This document shows, one piece after another, positions 6,738-15,214 of a stretch of DNA of 41,699 nucleotides (the stretch's first letter is position 1; every line of letters starts with the position of its first letter). Origin of the DNA: a virus. The stretch is taken from positions 1-41,699 of the IMG/VR virus record IMGVR_UViG_3300044712_001278; one strand, written 5' to 3'. Below the pieces are notes generated by a model. It had not been told where the DNA came from, made no database searches, and was given only the letters and a program-made list of their open reading frames with translations. Made by a program: the position numbers and the translations under genes.

Positions 6738-8621
6738 ATGAACTTAGCCACCCAACCCACAACCAAATTCATCACCTTCCGCCCGGCGGAACAAAAGGCC
6801 TTCCGCCGGCGCAAGCGCCTCCCCGGCCCCCAGTGGGCCGAGCGCAATATCTACGTCCCGGTCGGCTCCCGCCAGGGGCTCTACCGCAACCACAACAACC
6901 CGCCCCTGCACGGCATCCTCGAGGCCGCCTCGCGCCCTCACGTGCGCACCGTCGTCATGGCCAAGGGGATCCAGACCGGCGGCACCCTGGTCTTCTATGC
7001 CCTGCTGTTGCGCGAGGCCGATTACAGCGGCGGCGGCGATAACGCCCTGATCGTCATGGCCGACGAGCGCAGCGTCAAGAAACTGAGCAAAAAGCGCCTG
7101 CAGCCCATGATCGACAAGAGCCCCACCCTGGCCGCCATCAAGTCCGGCAACCCCGACGACACCACCATATACAGCATCACCCTGGCCGACGGCTTCACCA
7201 TAGACATCGGCTGGGCCTCCTCCGAGATGTCCGTCTCCTCCGAATCCTACCGGGTCGTCATCCTGGACGAGATCAGCAAGTACAAGGCCACCGGCAACAT
7301 CCAGGACGCCAAAGGCCGCGCCACCGTTTACCCCGACAGCAAGAAAATATTCATATTCTCCTCCCCCGGCGTAGACTCCGACGACCCGGCCGCCCGCGAT
7401 CCGCTCATGAAAGAGGCCGAGGCCTGCGACGTCATCATGGAATACCACGTCCAGTGCCCCGACTGCGGCGCCGACCAGGTCATGACCGACGAGCAGATCA
7501 AGTATCCCATGCAGCAGGCCCTGCTCCCCGGCAGCGAGGCCGCCGACGCCAAAACCATCCGCCGGCTGAAACTGGCCTACTACGAATGCCCCCACTGCCT
7601 CAGCCGCTGGAACGACTTCAAGCGCGACAAGGCCGTGCTCAAGGCCATGAAGCACGGCTGGCAGCCCATAGACAAGAGCATCGAGCACCCGCAAAGCCTT
7701 TACTTCCACTATCCCTCCTGGCTCTCCCCCTTCATGAGCCTGTCCGAAGTGGCCGCCCGCCGCATCGAGGCCCAGGGCGACGACGAAAAGCTGCGCAAAT
7801 ACGAAAACCTCGTCGCAGGTCGGACGTACCGGCACGAAAAGAAAGAGCGCCCCCACGCTTCCATCCTCTCCCTGCGCGACGACCGCCCCGAGGGGCTTGT
7901 CCCGTCCGTGCCGATCGCGGCCATCAGCATCTTCGCCGACATGCAGAAGAGGGGCTTCTGGTACAAGGTCACCGCCTGGGGTTTCGGGCTGGAGCAGGAA
8001 AGCTGGACCCTCAAGGCGGGATTTGTGGACAGTTGGGAAGCCCTGCGCAAGATGATGTTCGAAAGCGTATTCGAGGACGTGCAGAAAAACCCTTATTACA
8101 TAACCCTGCGGGCGCTGGATTCCGGCGGCGGCGAAGGGGAAGAGCACGCCGACCTTTCCCGCACCGCAGAGGCCTACCTGTTCGCCGCCGCAAACCCCGG
8201 CGTGCTGTTATTCAAGGGCCGGCGCCAGCTAACCCGCAATTACAGCAACCCGACAGATATCGACAGGATACCCGGCACGAACAAGCCACTGCAGGGATCC
8301 GCCAAGCTGTACACCATCAACACCACATTCTACAAGGACAAGCTCGCAGGTAAACTGCTGGTCAACCCCTCGGATCCTGGGGCCTGGCATCTGCACAAGG
8401 ATATCGACGAGGATTTTGCAAAGCAGATGTGCGTAGAGTACAAGAATCCCCAGGGGCACTGGGAGTGCCCGAAAAACAAGGCCAACCATTACTGGGACTG
8501 CGCCTCCAATGAGCTGGCCCTGGTGGAGATCGCCCAGGTCAAGTTCTGGCAACGGCCGGAGGGCGCAGAACAGGCCGCTCCGCAACGGAAAATTTACAGC
8601 AAAGGGGTAATACATGACTGA
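6738..8621 (+). CDS. Terminase large subunit, GpA family
   Basis: This 627-residue protein is the packaging motor and nuclease of the lambda gpA family. Its N-terminus has the typical GPQWAERNIYVP region. The P-loop region is AKGIQTGGT (residues 75-83), where the usual lysine of GKT is replaced, a kind of deviation also seen in lambda gpA. Walker B is VVILDE (173-178). Two cysteine pairs, CPDC (240-243) and CPHC (284-287), form the family zinc-binding insertion. The C-terminal half carries the nuclease domain (ALDSGGGEGEEHAD, then HYWDC near the end). It directly follows the small subunit, and its end overlaps the HTH gene by eight bases. Confidence 0.93.
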   Translation: MNLATQPTTKFITFRPAEQKAFRRRKRLPGPQWAERNIYVPVGSRQGLYRNHNNPPLHGILEAASRPHVRTVVMAKGIQTGGTLVFYALLLREADYSGGGDNALIVMADERSVKKLSKKRLQPMIDKSPTLAAIKSGNPDDTTIYSITLADGFTIDIGWASSEMSVSSESYRVVILDEISKYKATGNIQDAKGRATVYPDSKKIFIFSSPGVDSDDPAARDPLMKEAEACDVIMEYHVQCPDCGADQVMTDEQIKYPMQQALLPGSEAADAKTIRRLKLAYYECPHCLSRWNDFKRDKAVLKAMKHGWQPIDKSIEHPQSLYFHYPSWLSPFMSLSEVAARRIEAQGDDEKLRKYENLVAGRTYRHEKKERPHASILSLRDDRPEGLVPSVPIAAISIFADMQKRGFWYKVTAWGFGLEQESWTLKAGFVDSWEALRKMMFESVFEDVQKNPYYITLRALDSGGGEGEEHADLSRTAEAYLFAAANPGVLLFKGRRQLTRNYSNPTDIDRIPGTNKPLQGSAKLYTINTTFYKDKLAGKLLVNPSDPGAWHLHKDIDEDFAKQMCVEYKNPQGHWECPKNKANHYWDCASNELALVEIAQVKFWQRPEGAEQAAPQRKIYSKGVIHD

Positions 8622-8853
8622 GGAGAGGATCACCCGGAAAGAAATCGACGAAGTCAAGCGCCAGCATATACTGCGCAACCTGCTTTACTCTCCCCAGGAA
8701 GTGGGCCAGATACTCTGCATATCGGTCCGGACAGTATTCCGGCTTGTAGAGGAGGGGGAGCTGAACGCCGCCAACGGCAAGAAAAACGCCGGCAAGACCA
8801 GGATCACCGCCGAGTCTGTAGAGATTTATCGTCAAAAAATAGTCACAAATTAA
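8614..8853 (+). CDS. Helix-turn-helix protein, excisionase-like fold
   Basis: This 79-residue protein has the MerR/excisionase-type HTH: LYSPQEVGQILCISVRTVFR, followed by the wing-like VEEGELNAANGKKNAGKTRI and TAESVEIYRQK. It overlaps terL and lies between packaging and head genes, an odd place for an excisionase or regulator. Three CAAACC repeats spaced exactly 10 bases apart lie just after its stop and could be its operator. It may regulate late genes, act as Xis, or assist packaging. The fold call is firm; the role is open. Confidence 0.75.
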   Translation: MTEERITRKEIDEVKRQHILRNLLYSPQEVGQILCISVRTVFRLVEEGELNAANGKKNAGKTRITAESVEIYRQKIVTN

Positions 8854-8866
8854 AATCGTTTTATGT

Positions 8867-8892
8867 CAAACCACGCCAAACCCTGCCAAACC
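8867..8892. promoter_or_regulatory. Three helically phased CAAACC repeats
   Basis: CAAACC occurs at 8867, 8877 and 8887, so each copy falls on the same face of the helix; copies 2 and 3 extend to GCCAAACC. They lie in the 114-base gap between the HTH gene and the next head gene, which otherwise holds no gene. A DNA-binding role is inferred from spacing and context only. Confidence 0.5.
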
Positions 8893-8967
8893 GCTCTCAC
8901 GCTAATCGAAAATATGTGAAATCATACCGGCTATCATAGTTTCCCTATCCGCAAAACGGGAGAAAAG

Positions 8968-9207
8968 ATGGCCATTGATTTAGCGACCGCTGAAACAAAC
9001 CTTAATCTCTGGATCGCCGCCGACGCAGCACTTACCGGCGGCGCCCAATCCTACCGATTAAACACCGGCACCACCGACCGCATGGTCACCAAGGTCGATG
9101 CCGCCGAAATCCGCAACAACATTAAATTCTGGAACGATATGTGTATCACCCTCGGCCGCAATGACGGCCGGGGCGGCATCTCCGCCGTGCAGGTGGCGCC
9201 GATTTGA
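8968..9207 (+). CDS. Small head-tail connector-like protein (gpW position)
   Basis: This 79-residue protein follows GGGAGAAAAG. It lies between terminase and portal, where lambda-like phages encode gpW or similar small connectors. The N-terminal helix (DLATAETNLNLWIAADAAL) and the central VDAAEIRNNIKFWNDM fit an all-helical adaptor. Its stop overlaps the TTG start of the portal gene. Function is inferred mainly from position. Confidence 0.6.
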   Translation: MAIDLATAETNLNLWIAADAALTGGAQSYRLNTGTTDRMVTKVDAAEIRNNIKFWNDMCITLGRNDGRGGISAVQVAPI

Positions 9208-10856
9208 GCGCCCTGCCCACCGAAATAAAAGTCCTCGGCCGCACCTACCAGGTCCCCATCACCACCGTTGACCGGATCGTCAACTGGTTCGACCCCGTGC
9301 GCGGCCATGCCCGTTTTATGGGCCGCGCCCAGATGGCCATATCAGGCGGCTACACCGGCGCCCGCCGCGACCGCAAGCAGACCTCAACATGGCGTCCCGG
9401 CGACGGTGACGCCGACACCGTAATACTCCCCGACCTCCCCACGTTGCGCGACCGCACCCGCGACCTGGAGCGCAACTCACCCATCGCGGCGGGCGCCATA
9501 TCCACAAAGGTCACCTGTGTGGTCGGCTCCGGGTTGACTCCCCATTCCTGTATCGACCGGGATGTCCTTACCGGGCTTACCGATGACCAGGCCGACGCCT
9601 GGCAGCGCGCCGCCGAGCGCGAGTTCCGGCTTGCCACCTCCGGCAAGGATTTCGACATAGAGCGCGGCCATTCCTTCCCATCCTCCCAGGACCTGGTTTT
9701 CCGCTCCGTCCTATCCGCCGGCGACATATTCGTCAACATGCCGCGCCGCTCTCGCCCCGGCAACCCCTACACGCTGCGCCTCAACTTCATCGAGGCGGAT
9801 CGCGTCTGCAACCCGCAGTTCAAGGTTGATACCCCCGAGCTTGTCGCCGGAATCGGCAAGGATGCCGACGGCGCCCCCAAAGAGATCCACGTCGCCAAGT
9901 TCCACCCGGGCAACCTGCGTTACACCCAGAAGCGCGAATGGTATCCCCCTATCCCGATATATAACGCCCGCGGCGAGCGCCAGGTGCTGCATATCTACCG
10001 CAAGCTGCGCCCCGGACAGACCCGCGGCGTCCCCGATCTCGCCCCGGTGGTCGAGATGCTCAAGTCCATAACCAACTACACCGACTCGGAGCTGCACGCC
10101 GCTGTCGTCTCGTCGCTCTTCACCGTATTCGTCAAGTCGGCAAGCGGCTCGCCCAACATCATGATGTCCGGCGTAAACGGCACGACCCAGACCCAGACGC
10201 AGATCAACACCAACGGCCTGGAGCTTGGCTCGGGCAACGTGCTCGGGCTGTTTCCAAACGAGGACATCACCTTTGCCGATCCCAAACGCCCCAACACCGC
10301 CGCCGGCGAGTTCCTGCGCAACATGGCCGAGCAGGTGGGGGTTGCCATAGAGCTTCCTTACGAACTGCTCCTCAAGCACTTCACCGCGTCGTACAGCGCC
10401 GCCCGCGCCGCACTTCTGGAGGCGTGGCGTTTTTTCCTGCGCAGCCGCGCCTGGCTGGCCGAGGAATACTGCCAGCCGATATGGGAAGCGGTCATCACCG
10501 AGGCGGTCATCCGCGGGCGCCTGGCCGCCCCCGGGTTCCTGGCCGATCCCCTGGTGCGCATGGCATACCTCGGCTGCGAATGGGTGGGCGACAGCATGGG
10601 GCAGATCCAGCCGGTCCAGGAGGTGGAGGCCGCGGCCCTACGCGTCAAGGAAGGGTTTTCCACCAAGGCAAAAGAGACCATCGCGCTCACCGGTGGCGAC
10701 TGGGAGCGGGACGAAAAACAGCGGGCGAAAGAGCAGAAGATCGAAGGCCCCCGCATCGCGGCGCGGATGGCAACGGAGACGCCCCCGGCGCCGCCGGTGC
10801 CCCGCGACGAAAAAGACGACGAGGCGGACGACAAGCCCGATCTGGAGGCAGCATGA
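9204..10856 (+). CDS. Portal protein, lambda (gpB) family
   Basis: This 550-residue protein forms the dodecameric ring through which DNA enters and leaves the head. It has lambda-portal landmarks: RDRTRDLERNSPIAAGAI near the start, VVGSGLTPHS, NFIEADRV, HIYRKLRPGQTRGVP, LAPVVEMLKSITNYTDSEL, and the LPYELLLKHFTASYSAARAAL region. The start is a TTG overlapping the previous stop, chosen because the family N-terminus begins here and no nearby ATG fits. The stop overlaps the protease start as ATGA. The C-terminal tail is highly charged. Confidence 0.93.
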   Translation: MSALPTEIKVLGRTYQVPITTVDRIVNWFDPVRGHARFMGRAQMAISGGYTGARRDRKQTSTWRPGDGDADTVILPDLPTLRDRTRDLERNSPIAAGAISTKVTCVVGSGLTPHSCIDRDVLTGLTDDQADAWQRAAEREFRLATSGKDFDIERGHSFPSSQDLVFRSVLSAGDIFVNMPRRSRPGNPYTLRLNFIEADRVCNPQFKVDTPELVAGIGKDADGAPKEIHVAKFHPGNLRYTQKREWYPPIPIYNARGERQVLHIYRKLRPGQTRGVPDLAPVVEMLKSITNYTDSELHAAVVSSLFTVFVKSASGSPNIMMSGVNGTTQTQTQINTNGLELGSGNVLGLFPNEDITFADPKRPNTAAGEFLRNMAEQVGVAIELPYELLLKHFTASYSAARAALLEAWRFFLRSRAWLAEEYCQPIWEAVITEAVIRGRLAAPGFLADPLVRMAYLGCEWVGDSMGQIQPVQEVEAAALRVKEGFSTKAKETIALTGGDWERDEKQRAKEQKIEGPRIAARMATETPPAPPVPRDEKDDEADDKPDLEAA

Positions 10857-12274
10857 GAATAATCGACATCATCAACGACGCCTGGGCCGTCACCCCGGAA
10901 ATGTTCCAGGAGATCCAGCGCATCTACGTTGCGCGGATGATGGGTCCCAAGCTGGATAAGGAAGAGATCATCGCCGCCATCGAGGCGAAGACCGGCCAGC
11001 CCTTTAAGCCCTCCACCTACGGCTCGCGGGTCCAGGACGGCGTCGCCGTGCTCAATGTCGAGGGGGTTCTCGCCCGGCGCATGAACATGATGATGTATAT
11101 CTCCGGCGGCACCTCCATGGAGCAGGTCCAGAATGATTTCATGGCTGCGGTCAACGACCCGGCAGTCAAGGGGATCATCCTGGACATCGATTCCCCCGGC
11201 GGCACCGTCTCGGGCACGGAAGAACTTGCAAACGCCATTTTCACCGCCCGTGGCAGCAAACCCATCATCGCCTATACCGGCTCCACCATGGCCTCCGCTG
11301 CCTACTGGGTCGGAGCGGCCGCCGATGCCGTCTACATCTCCGGCAACACCCCCCAGGTCGGCTCCATCGGCGTGGTCGGCTCCCATGTGGATGTCTCCCG
11401 CCGCGAGGAGCAGATGGGAATTAAAACCACCGAGATATCTGCGGGCAAATACAAGCGGATTGCATCCTCCTACGCCCCACTTACCGAGGAAGGGCGGGCC
11501 GTGCTCCAGGAGTCGGTGGATTCAGCATATACCGCATTCGTCGATGCGGTCGCGCAGTTTCGAGGCACGACAACCGATGACGTGCTCAACCGCATGGCCG
11601 ACGGCCGTGTTTTCAGAGGCCGCCAGGCGATAGATGCAGGGCTGGTGGACGGTGTTTCCACCCTCGATGATCTGATCAACTCCATGAACCAGGGGCGCCC
11701 CATAACAGGCGTCCCGAGCAAATCCGCAATATCAATAATGCACGCCCCGGCCGGTGCGCCCACGGCGGCAAACGAAACGGAGGAAAACATGAACACAGTT
11801 GCCGAATTGAAAGAGAAATATCCCGACCTTTGCCTGTCGCTCATCGCCGAGGGCGAGGCCGGCATGGCGGCGGCGGTTGCCGCTGCCAGACAGGAAGGCG
11901 CTGCCGCCGAACTGCAGCGCATCCTTGCTGTAGAGGCACAGCTTATTCCCGGCCACGAGGCGCTCATCGCCAGTTTTAAGGCCGACGGCAAGACCACCGG
12001 CCCCGAGGCCGCCGCTGCCATCATCGCCGCAGAAAAGGCCCAGCGCACGGCGGCGGTCGCCGCCATTGACGCCGCTGCCGGAACGGTTGTGGTTGCAGCG
12101 GAAGCGCCGGTTGATGCATCCACGGCAATCGATCCGAACCTCCCTGTTGAGGAGCGGGCAAAGGCGGAATGGGACAAGTCTCCCGAGATCCGCGGCGAGT
12201 TCGGCTCCCAGGCATCATACCTCGCATTCCGCAAGGCGGAGGAAGAGGGCCGGGTAAGAATCCTCAAGAAATAA
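10853..12274 (+). CDS. S49 (SppA/gpC-like) capsid maturation protease with C-terminal scaffold
   Basis: This 473-residue protein begins at an ATG overlapping the portal stop. An open frame continues upstream but runs through the portal gene. Residues 60-290 are an S49 serine protease of the lambda gpC type. DIDSPGG (111-117) forms the oxyanion region, serine 148 in MASAAYW is the likely nucleophile, and lysine 201 in SAGKYKR is the likely base. PQVGSIGVV also fits the family. The C-terminal 160 residues are alanine- and glutamate-rich and helical, as in an internal scaffold, and can also be made alone from an internal start at 11789. The order portal, protease/scaffold, cement, capsid is lambda-like. 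Confidence 0.92.
   Translation: MRIIDIINDAWAVTPEMFQEIQRIYVARMMGPKLDKEEIIAAIEAKTGQPFKPSTYGSRVQDGVAVLNVEGVLARRMNMMMYISGGTSMEQVQNDFMAAVNDPAVKGIILDIDSPGGTVSGTEELANAIFTARGSKPIIAYTGSTMASAAYWVGAAADAVYISGNTPQVGSIGVVGSHVDVSRREEQMGIKTTEISAGKYKRIASSYAPLTEEGRAVLQESVDSAYTAFVDAVAQFRGTTTDDVLNRMADGRVFRGRQAIDAGLVDGVSTLDDLINSMNQGRPITGVPSKSAISIMHAPAGAPTAANETEENMNTVAELKEKYPDLCLSLIAEGEAGMAAAVAAARQEGAAAELQRILAVEAQLIPGHEALIASFKADGKTTGPEAAAAIIAAEKAQRTAAVAAIDAAAGTVVVAAEAPVDASTAIDPNLPVEERAKAEWDKSPEIRGEFGSQASYLAFRKAEEEGRVRILKK
11789..12274 (+). CDS. Nested scaffold protein (Nu3-like internal start)
   Basis: An in-frame ATG at protease codon 313 has a strong ribosome site (ACGGAGGAAAAC). It would give a 161-residue helical, Ala/Glu-rich protein beginning MNTVAELKEKYPDL. 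Lambda C/Nu3 and many related phages use this nested arrangement to make free scaffold in excess over protease-linked scaffold. The ribosome site is directly visible; use of the start is inferred. Confidence 0.75.
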   Translation: MNTVAELKEKYPDLCLSLIAEGEAGMAAAVAAARQEGAAAELQRILAVEAQLIPGHEALIASFKADGKTTGPEAAAAIIAAEKAQRTAAVAAIDAAAGTVVVAAEAPVDASTAIDPNLPVEERAKAEWDKSPEIRGEFGSQASYLAFRKAEEEGRVRILKK

Positions 12275-12313
12275 AACAGCGGGTATCCGCAAAAAATACG
12301 GAGGTAACAACAC

Positions 12314-13078
12314 ATGACTACTTTAGCAACAGATAAGGCAAGGGTTTTCGAACTGGGAGAGATGAACGACATCCCGGTCATTGCCAGCGATATCATCTAT
12401 GAAGGCGCAGCGGTCGGCGACAACGCCGCCGGCTACGCCCGCCCCATTGTGGGCGGCGACAATTTCCTCGGCTTCGCATATTCCAAGGTCGACAATTCGG
12501 CCGGCGCCGCGGGCGCGAAATATGTCAGGGTCCGCAGCGAAGGGGAGATCCAGCTTTCCGTCTCCGGCGCGGTCATCACCGACGTCGGCCAGCCGGTATA
12601 TGCCACCGACGACGATACGTTTGTTTTCCTCCCCACCGGCGGCACCTTCATCGGCTTCGTGAAACGCTTCGTCTCGTCAGGGGTGGTGATCGTGGAATTC
12701 GACGTAAACGAACTGCGCGACCCCTATGCCGGCAAGGTCAAGGAGACTCTCTCCGCTGCAACCAAAACCCTCGATGCCCAGGACACCGGCAAGGTCATTT
12801 TCTGCACGGTGACAACGGTGGTCACCCTCCCGGCTACCGCCACGGCCCTGGCGGATGTGACTCTCGTCTGCATGGCCCCGTTCGGCACCGCGCAGATCAG
12901 CGTTGACCCTGCCGCGGCCGACAAGATCATGGGGCCGGACCTCGGCGGTGTGGACAACAAGGACCTCATCAATACACTGGCGACTGCAAGGCGCGGCGAT
13001 TATGTCACCCTCACCGCCGGCCACGCCGACGGCTATGTGATCAACCGGATGAAGGGGACCTGGGCCGCCGAGGCGTAG
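12314..13078 (+). CDS. Head decoration (cement) protein, DUF2190/gpD-like
   Basis: This 254-residue protein starts after GGAGGTAACAACAC. The first 130 residues fit capsid-stabilising proteins: DIPVIASDIIYEGAAVG, GYARPIVGGDNFLGFAYSKVDN, VRVRSEGEIQLSVSG, then VGQPVYATDDDTFVF and FIGFVKRFVSSG. A second domain (about 135-254) with threonine/alanine strands looks like an added jelly-roll or Ig-like decoration. It lies directly before the capsid gene. Confidence 0.8.
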   Translation: MTTLATDKARVFELGEMNDIPVIASDIIYEGAAVGDNAAGYARPIVGGDNFLGFAYSKVDNSAGAAGAKYVRVRSEGEIQLSVSGAVITDVGQPVYATDDDTFVFLPTGGTFIGFVKRFVSSGVVIVEFDVNELRDPYAGKVKETLSAATKTLDAQDTGKVIFCTVTTVVTLPATATALADVTLVCMAPFGTAQISVDPAAADKIMGPDLGGVDNKDLINTLATARRGDYVTLTAGHADGYVINRMKGTWAAEA

Positions 13079-13114
13079 GCGTAACACACAAAAAAATAAC
13101 GGAGGTAAAAAGAT

Positions 13115-14071
13115 ATGGGAGCAACAACTTTAAGTTCTAGAGCGATCATCGGGTCGTATTACGAGGCACTGGCCCAGAACAAGGGCGCTGAATGGGTCCC
13201 GCAGATTTCCATGCCGTTCGATAGCAACCAGGAATCGGAGACATACCCCTGGCTCGGCATGTCCCCGGCCATGCGGGAATGGATCGGAGGCCGCAATGCC
13301 AAGGGATTCCGCGAAAACGGTATCACCATCGTCAACAAGCATTTCGAGGCCACCATGGAAGTGGCGGTTCAGGATCTGAAGAGGGACAAGACCAGCCAAA
13401 TACTGCTGCGCATCCAGGAGATGGCCGACCGCACCAACGCCCACTGGGCAAGCCTTCTCTCCACCCTGATCATCGCCGCCGAAGCGGCGGTCTGCTATGA
13501 CGGCCAGTATTTCTTCGACACCGACCACAGCGAGGGGGATTCCGGCACCCAGAGCAACGACCTTTCCATCGACATCTCCGCGCTTCCAACACAGGTCCAC
13601 GGCAGCACCACCGCCCCCAGTGCCGAGGAGATGTCCCTCTGCGTGCTCCAGGCCATCTCTGCGATCCTCGGATTCAAGGACGACCAGGGCGAGCCCATGA
13701 ACGAGGGAGCCAGCAACTTCCTGGTGATGGTCCCCATCTCCCTTTTGGCCGCCGCCCAGGGCGCGGTGACCGCCGAGGCCTTTGCCAGCGGGGGGACCAA
13801 CCTGGTTCCCAATCTGCTCCGCAAATCCAATTTCAATATAAACGTGGTCGCCAATGCCCGCCTCACCTGGACCGCGCAATTCGCCGTTTTTCGCACCGAC
13901 GGCCGGGTCAAGCCCTTCATCTGCCAGGAAGAGGAGCCGGTCGTACTCAAGGCCATCGCCGAGGGTTCGGAGATGGAATTCACCCACAACAAACACCAGT
14001 ACGGTGTTGACTGCTGGCGCAACGTCGGGTCCGGCTACTGGCAGCATGCCTGCCTGGTTACTATGACCTAA
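13115..14071 (+). CDS. Major capsid protein, Mu gpT-like
   Basis: This 318-residue protein starts after ACGGAGGTAAAAAGAT. It matches the Mu-type major head subunit family rather than lambda gpE. Landmarks are SMPFDSNQESETYPWLGMSPAMREW, GRNAKGFRENGITIVNKHFEATMEV, DRTNAHWASLLSTLI, GQYFFDTDHSEGDSGTQSN, and HKYGV-like HQYGVDCWRNVGSGYWQ at the end. The head module therefore combines a lambda-type terminase, portal and protease with a Mu-type shell protein. A strong hairpin terminator follows. Confidence 0.92.
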   Translation: MGATTLSSRAIIGSYYEALAQNKGAEWVPQISMPFDSNQESETYPWLGMSPAMREWIGGRNAKGFRENGITIVNKHFEATMEVAVQDLKRDKTSQILLRIQEMADRTNAHWASLLSTLIIAAEAAVCYDGQYFFDTDHSEGDSGTQSNDLSIDISALPTQVHGSTTAPSAEEMSLCVLQAISAILGFKDDQGEPMNEGASNFLVMVPISLLAAAQGAVTAEAFASGGTNLVPNLLRKSNFNINVVANARLTWTAQFAVFRTDGRVKPFICQEEEPVVLKAIAEGSEMEFTHNKHQYGVDCWRNVGSGYWQHACLVTMT

Positions 14072-14091
14072 AAGCATTTGACCAGAGGACT

Positions 14092-14118
14092 AAGGGGCGG
14101 GCGTCCCGCCCCTTTCTT
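14092..14118 (+). terminator. Intrinsic terminator after capsid gene
   Basis: AAGGGGCGGG pairs with CCCGCCCCTT over a CGT loop, followed by TCTT. It lies between the capsid and the next small gene and may lower downstream transcription without fully ending it. The ribosome site of the next gene begins at its right edge. Confidence 0.75.
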
Positions 14119-14127
14119 GAGGTGGCA

Positions 14128-14355
14128 ATGTACAAATACAAGGCTTTAAAAAACGTGGAGATCGGTTCCGGCATCCTGGAACTTAACAAGGGGCAAGCTG
14201 CGCCGCGCATCCGCGCCAGACAGATCACCGACCTGGGCGAAGGGCTTTACGAGGTGACAGGGGTCGTGCAGTTCAAGGCCGGCGAGGAATTCGGTTATGA
14301 CGGCGAAGTAGGAAAGGCACTTTCTGAAAAACTTGCCTTAAAAAAAAAGAAATAA
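14128..14355 (+). CDS. Small head-region protein, unknown
   Basis: This 75-residue protein is read from the ATG preceded by TTGAGGTGG (a GTG six bases upstream overlaps that ribosome site and is less likely). It is a small beta-rich protein (KYKALKNVEIGSGILELNKG, LYEVTGVVQFKAGEEFG) with a lysine-only tail. Position after the capsid suggests a head completion or minor head role, but no family is recognised. Confidence 0.65.
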   Translation: MYKYKALKNVEIGSGILELNKGQAAPRIRARQITDLGEGLYEVTGVVQFKAGEEFGYDGEVGKALSEKLALKKKK

Positions 14356-14381
14356 GTGCAGAGGAATTCTGGGGGCTGTGA

Positions 14382-14702
14382 GTGGACTTCAACGTCGACA
14401 ATGAAATGCTGATGGCCGAAATGGCAAACTGCACGGTGGAAATCGCTCTAATGGGGGCGCCTTTGGACTCCTTCAGGGCGATTCTGGAAGATCCGGTCGA
14501 TGTTTATACCCCCTATGATGCCTCTATGATGACGACCTCTCCGGCCATTACCTGCCTGTCGGAAGATTTTGAAACAATCCCCGATCAAGGGTCTCTGCGT
14601 ATTACCCGCGACCTGGACGGGACTGCCGAGATATACCAGCAAAACGGCATATCAAAACCGGATGGAGCCGGTTTTGTAAATCTTCAACTCACAAAGGTCT
14701 GA
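14382..14702 (+). CDS. Head-tail joining protein, gpFII-like
   Basis: This 106-residue protein uses a GTG start. It has the layout of lambda gpFII: a short N-terminal helix, a strand with an acidic proline pair (FRAILEDPVDVY), TTSPAITCLSEDF, a turn with DQGSLRITRD, and a terminal strand (GAGFVNLQLTKV). The position between capsid and tail-side genes agrees. The match is by pattern only, so confidence is moderate. Confidence 0.55.
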   Translation: MDFNVDNEMLMAEMANCTVEIALMGAPLDSFRAILEDPVDVYTPYDASMMTTSPAITCLSEDFETIPDQGSLRITRDLDGTAEIYQQNGISKPDGAGFVNLQLTKV

Positions 14703-14710
14703 AAGGGGAC

Positions 14711-14941
14711 ATGATGGACATGAGCAAAGAAGAACTCTCTATGATCATAGAGTCCGCAGTGTCAAAAGCGGTGCGTGCCCATGTTTGCATCTTCTCCGCC
14801 GAAGAGAAACAACTTTTGAGGGACGTGGCTGCAGGCGGCAAGGCATTCAAGCGGATAATCATTTATTTGATCGTCGGCTTTCTGCTGGTCGGCATCGGGA
14901 TAAAATGCATCCCGGATATAACAAGAGTGCTGGACAAGTGA
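14711..14941 (+). CDS. Single-pass membrane protein
   Basis: This 76-residue protein has an N-terminal charged helix (KEELSMIIESAVSKAVRAHV), a middle helix (FSAEEKQLLRDVAAGGKAFKR) and one clear membrane segment (IIIYLIVGFLLVGIGI). Such proteins near lysis genes may be holins or holin partners, but one segment and position are the only support. The next gene starts at a GTG overlapping its stop. Confidence 0.65.
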   Translation: MMDMSKEELSMIIESAVSKAVRAHVCIFSAEEKQLLRDVAAGGKAFKRIIIYLIVGFLLVGIGIKCIPDITRVLDK

Positions 14942-15153
14942 AATGCGACCTCAAAGAAACTTGCACCATTTACGCCCGCCACGGCGATTCCATCTGCGCC
15001 TCTGTCTTCTGCCGCGACGCCTGCCCAACGACTGCCCGATCTTCTACTGATACGGCTGCCACTGTCGAAACGGGGAATGTAGACGGAAATAAACGATTTA
15101 CCACGAAGGACACGAAGGCCACGAAGAAAGCGCAACACCAGAAGGGGTTTTAA
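14938..15153 (+). CDS. Cys-rich small protein with repeat-encoded tail
   Basis: This is read from a GTG that overlaps the preceding stop (GTGA), 71 residues. The first 32 residues contain six cysteines (KCDLKETC, ICASVFCRDAC), suggesting a metal-binding or disulphide fold. The last 19 residues (beginning FTTKDTKATKKA) are translated from the left arm of a hairpin repeat element, so the original stop was probably lost when the element arrived. A short partial duplicate of its start lies at 15232 on the other side of the element. Confidence 0.5.
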   Translation: MKCDLKETCTIYARHGDSICASVFCRDACPTTARSSTDTAATVETGNVDGNKRFTTKDTKATKKAQHQKGF

Positions 15154-15214
15154 GGTTTAACCCGTAAATGCTTTGGTTTTAGATTCTCTTCGTGGTCTCC
15201 GTGTTCTCTGTGGT
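15100..15214. repeat. Long hairpin element, CACGAA-arm (element 2 of 6)
   Basis: The left arm ACCACGAAGGACACGAAGG pairs with the right arm CTTCGTGGTCTCCGTGTTC...TGTGGT. The centre contains GGTTTTAAGGTTTAACCC. It is flanked by two copies of ATACGGCTGCCACTGT (15047 and 15246). Confidence 0.7.

Noticed and set aside
6744-8147. A 467-codon open frame on the minus strand across terL
   Set aside because: It is antisense to an unmistakable terminase, has repetitive Gly/Ala/Val/Asp content typical of a GC-rich shadow frame, and no ribosome site. Other long minus-strand frames (for example 1801-2247, 9711-10379, 13130-14077, 27036-28193) fail for the same reasons.
10424-10852. An upstream extension of the protease frame through the portal gene
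   Set aside because: The extension is a frame shadow rich in Arg, Gly and Pro. The ATG at 10853 overlaps the portal stop in the usual coupled manner and gives a normal family N-terminus.
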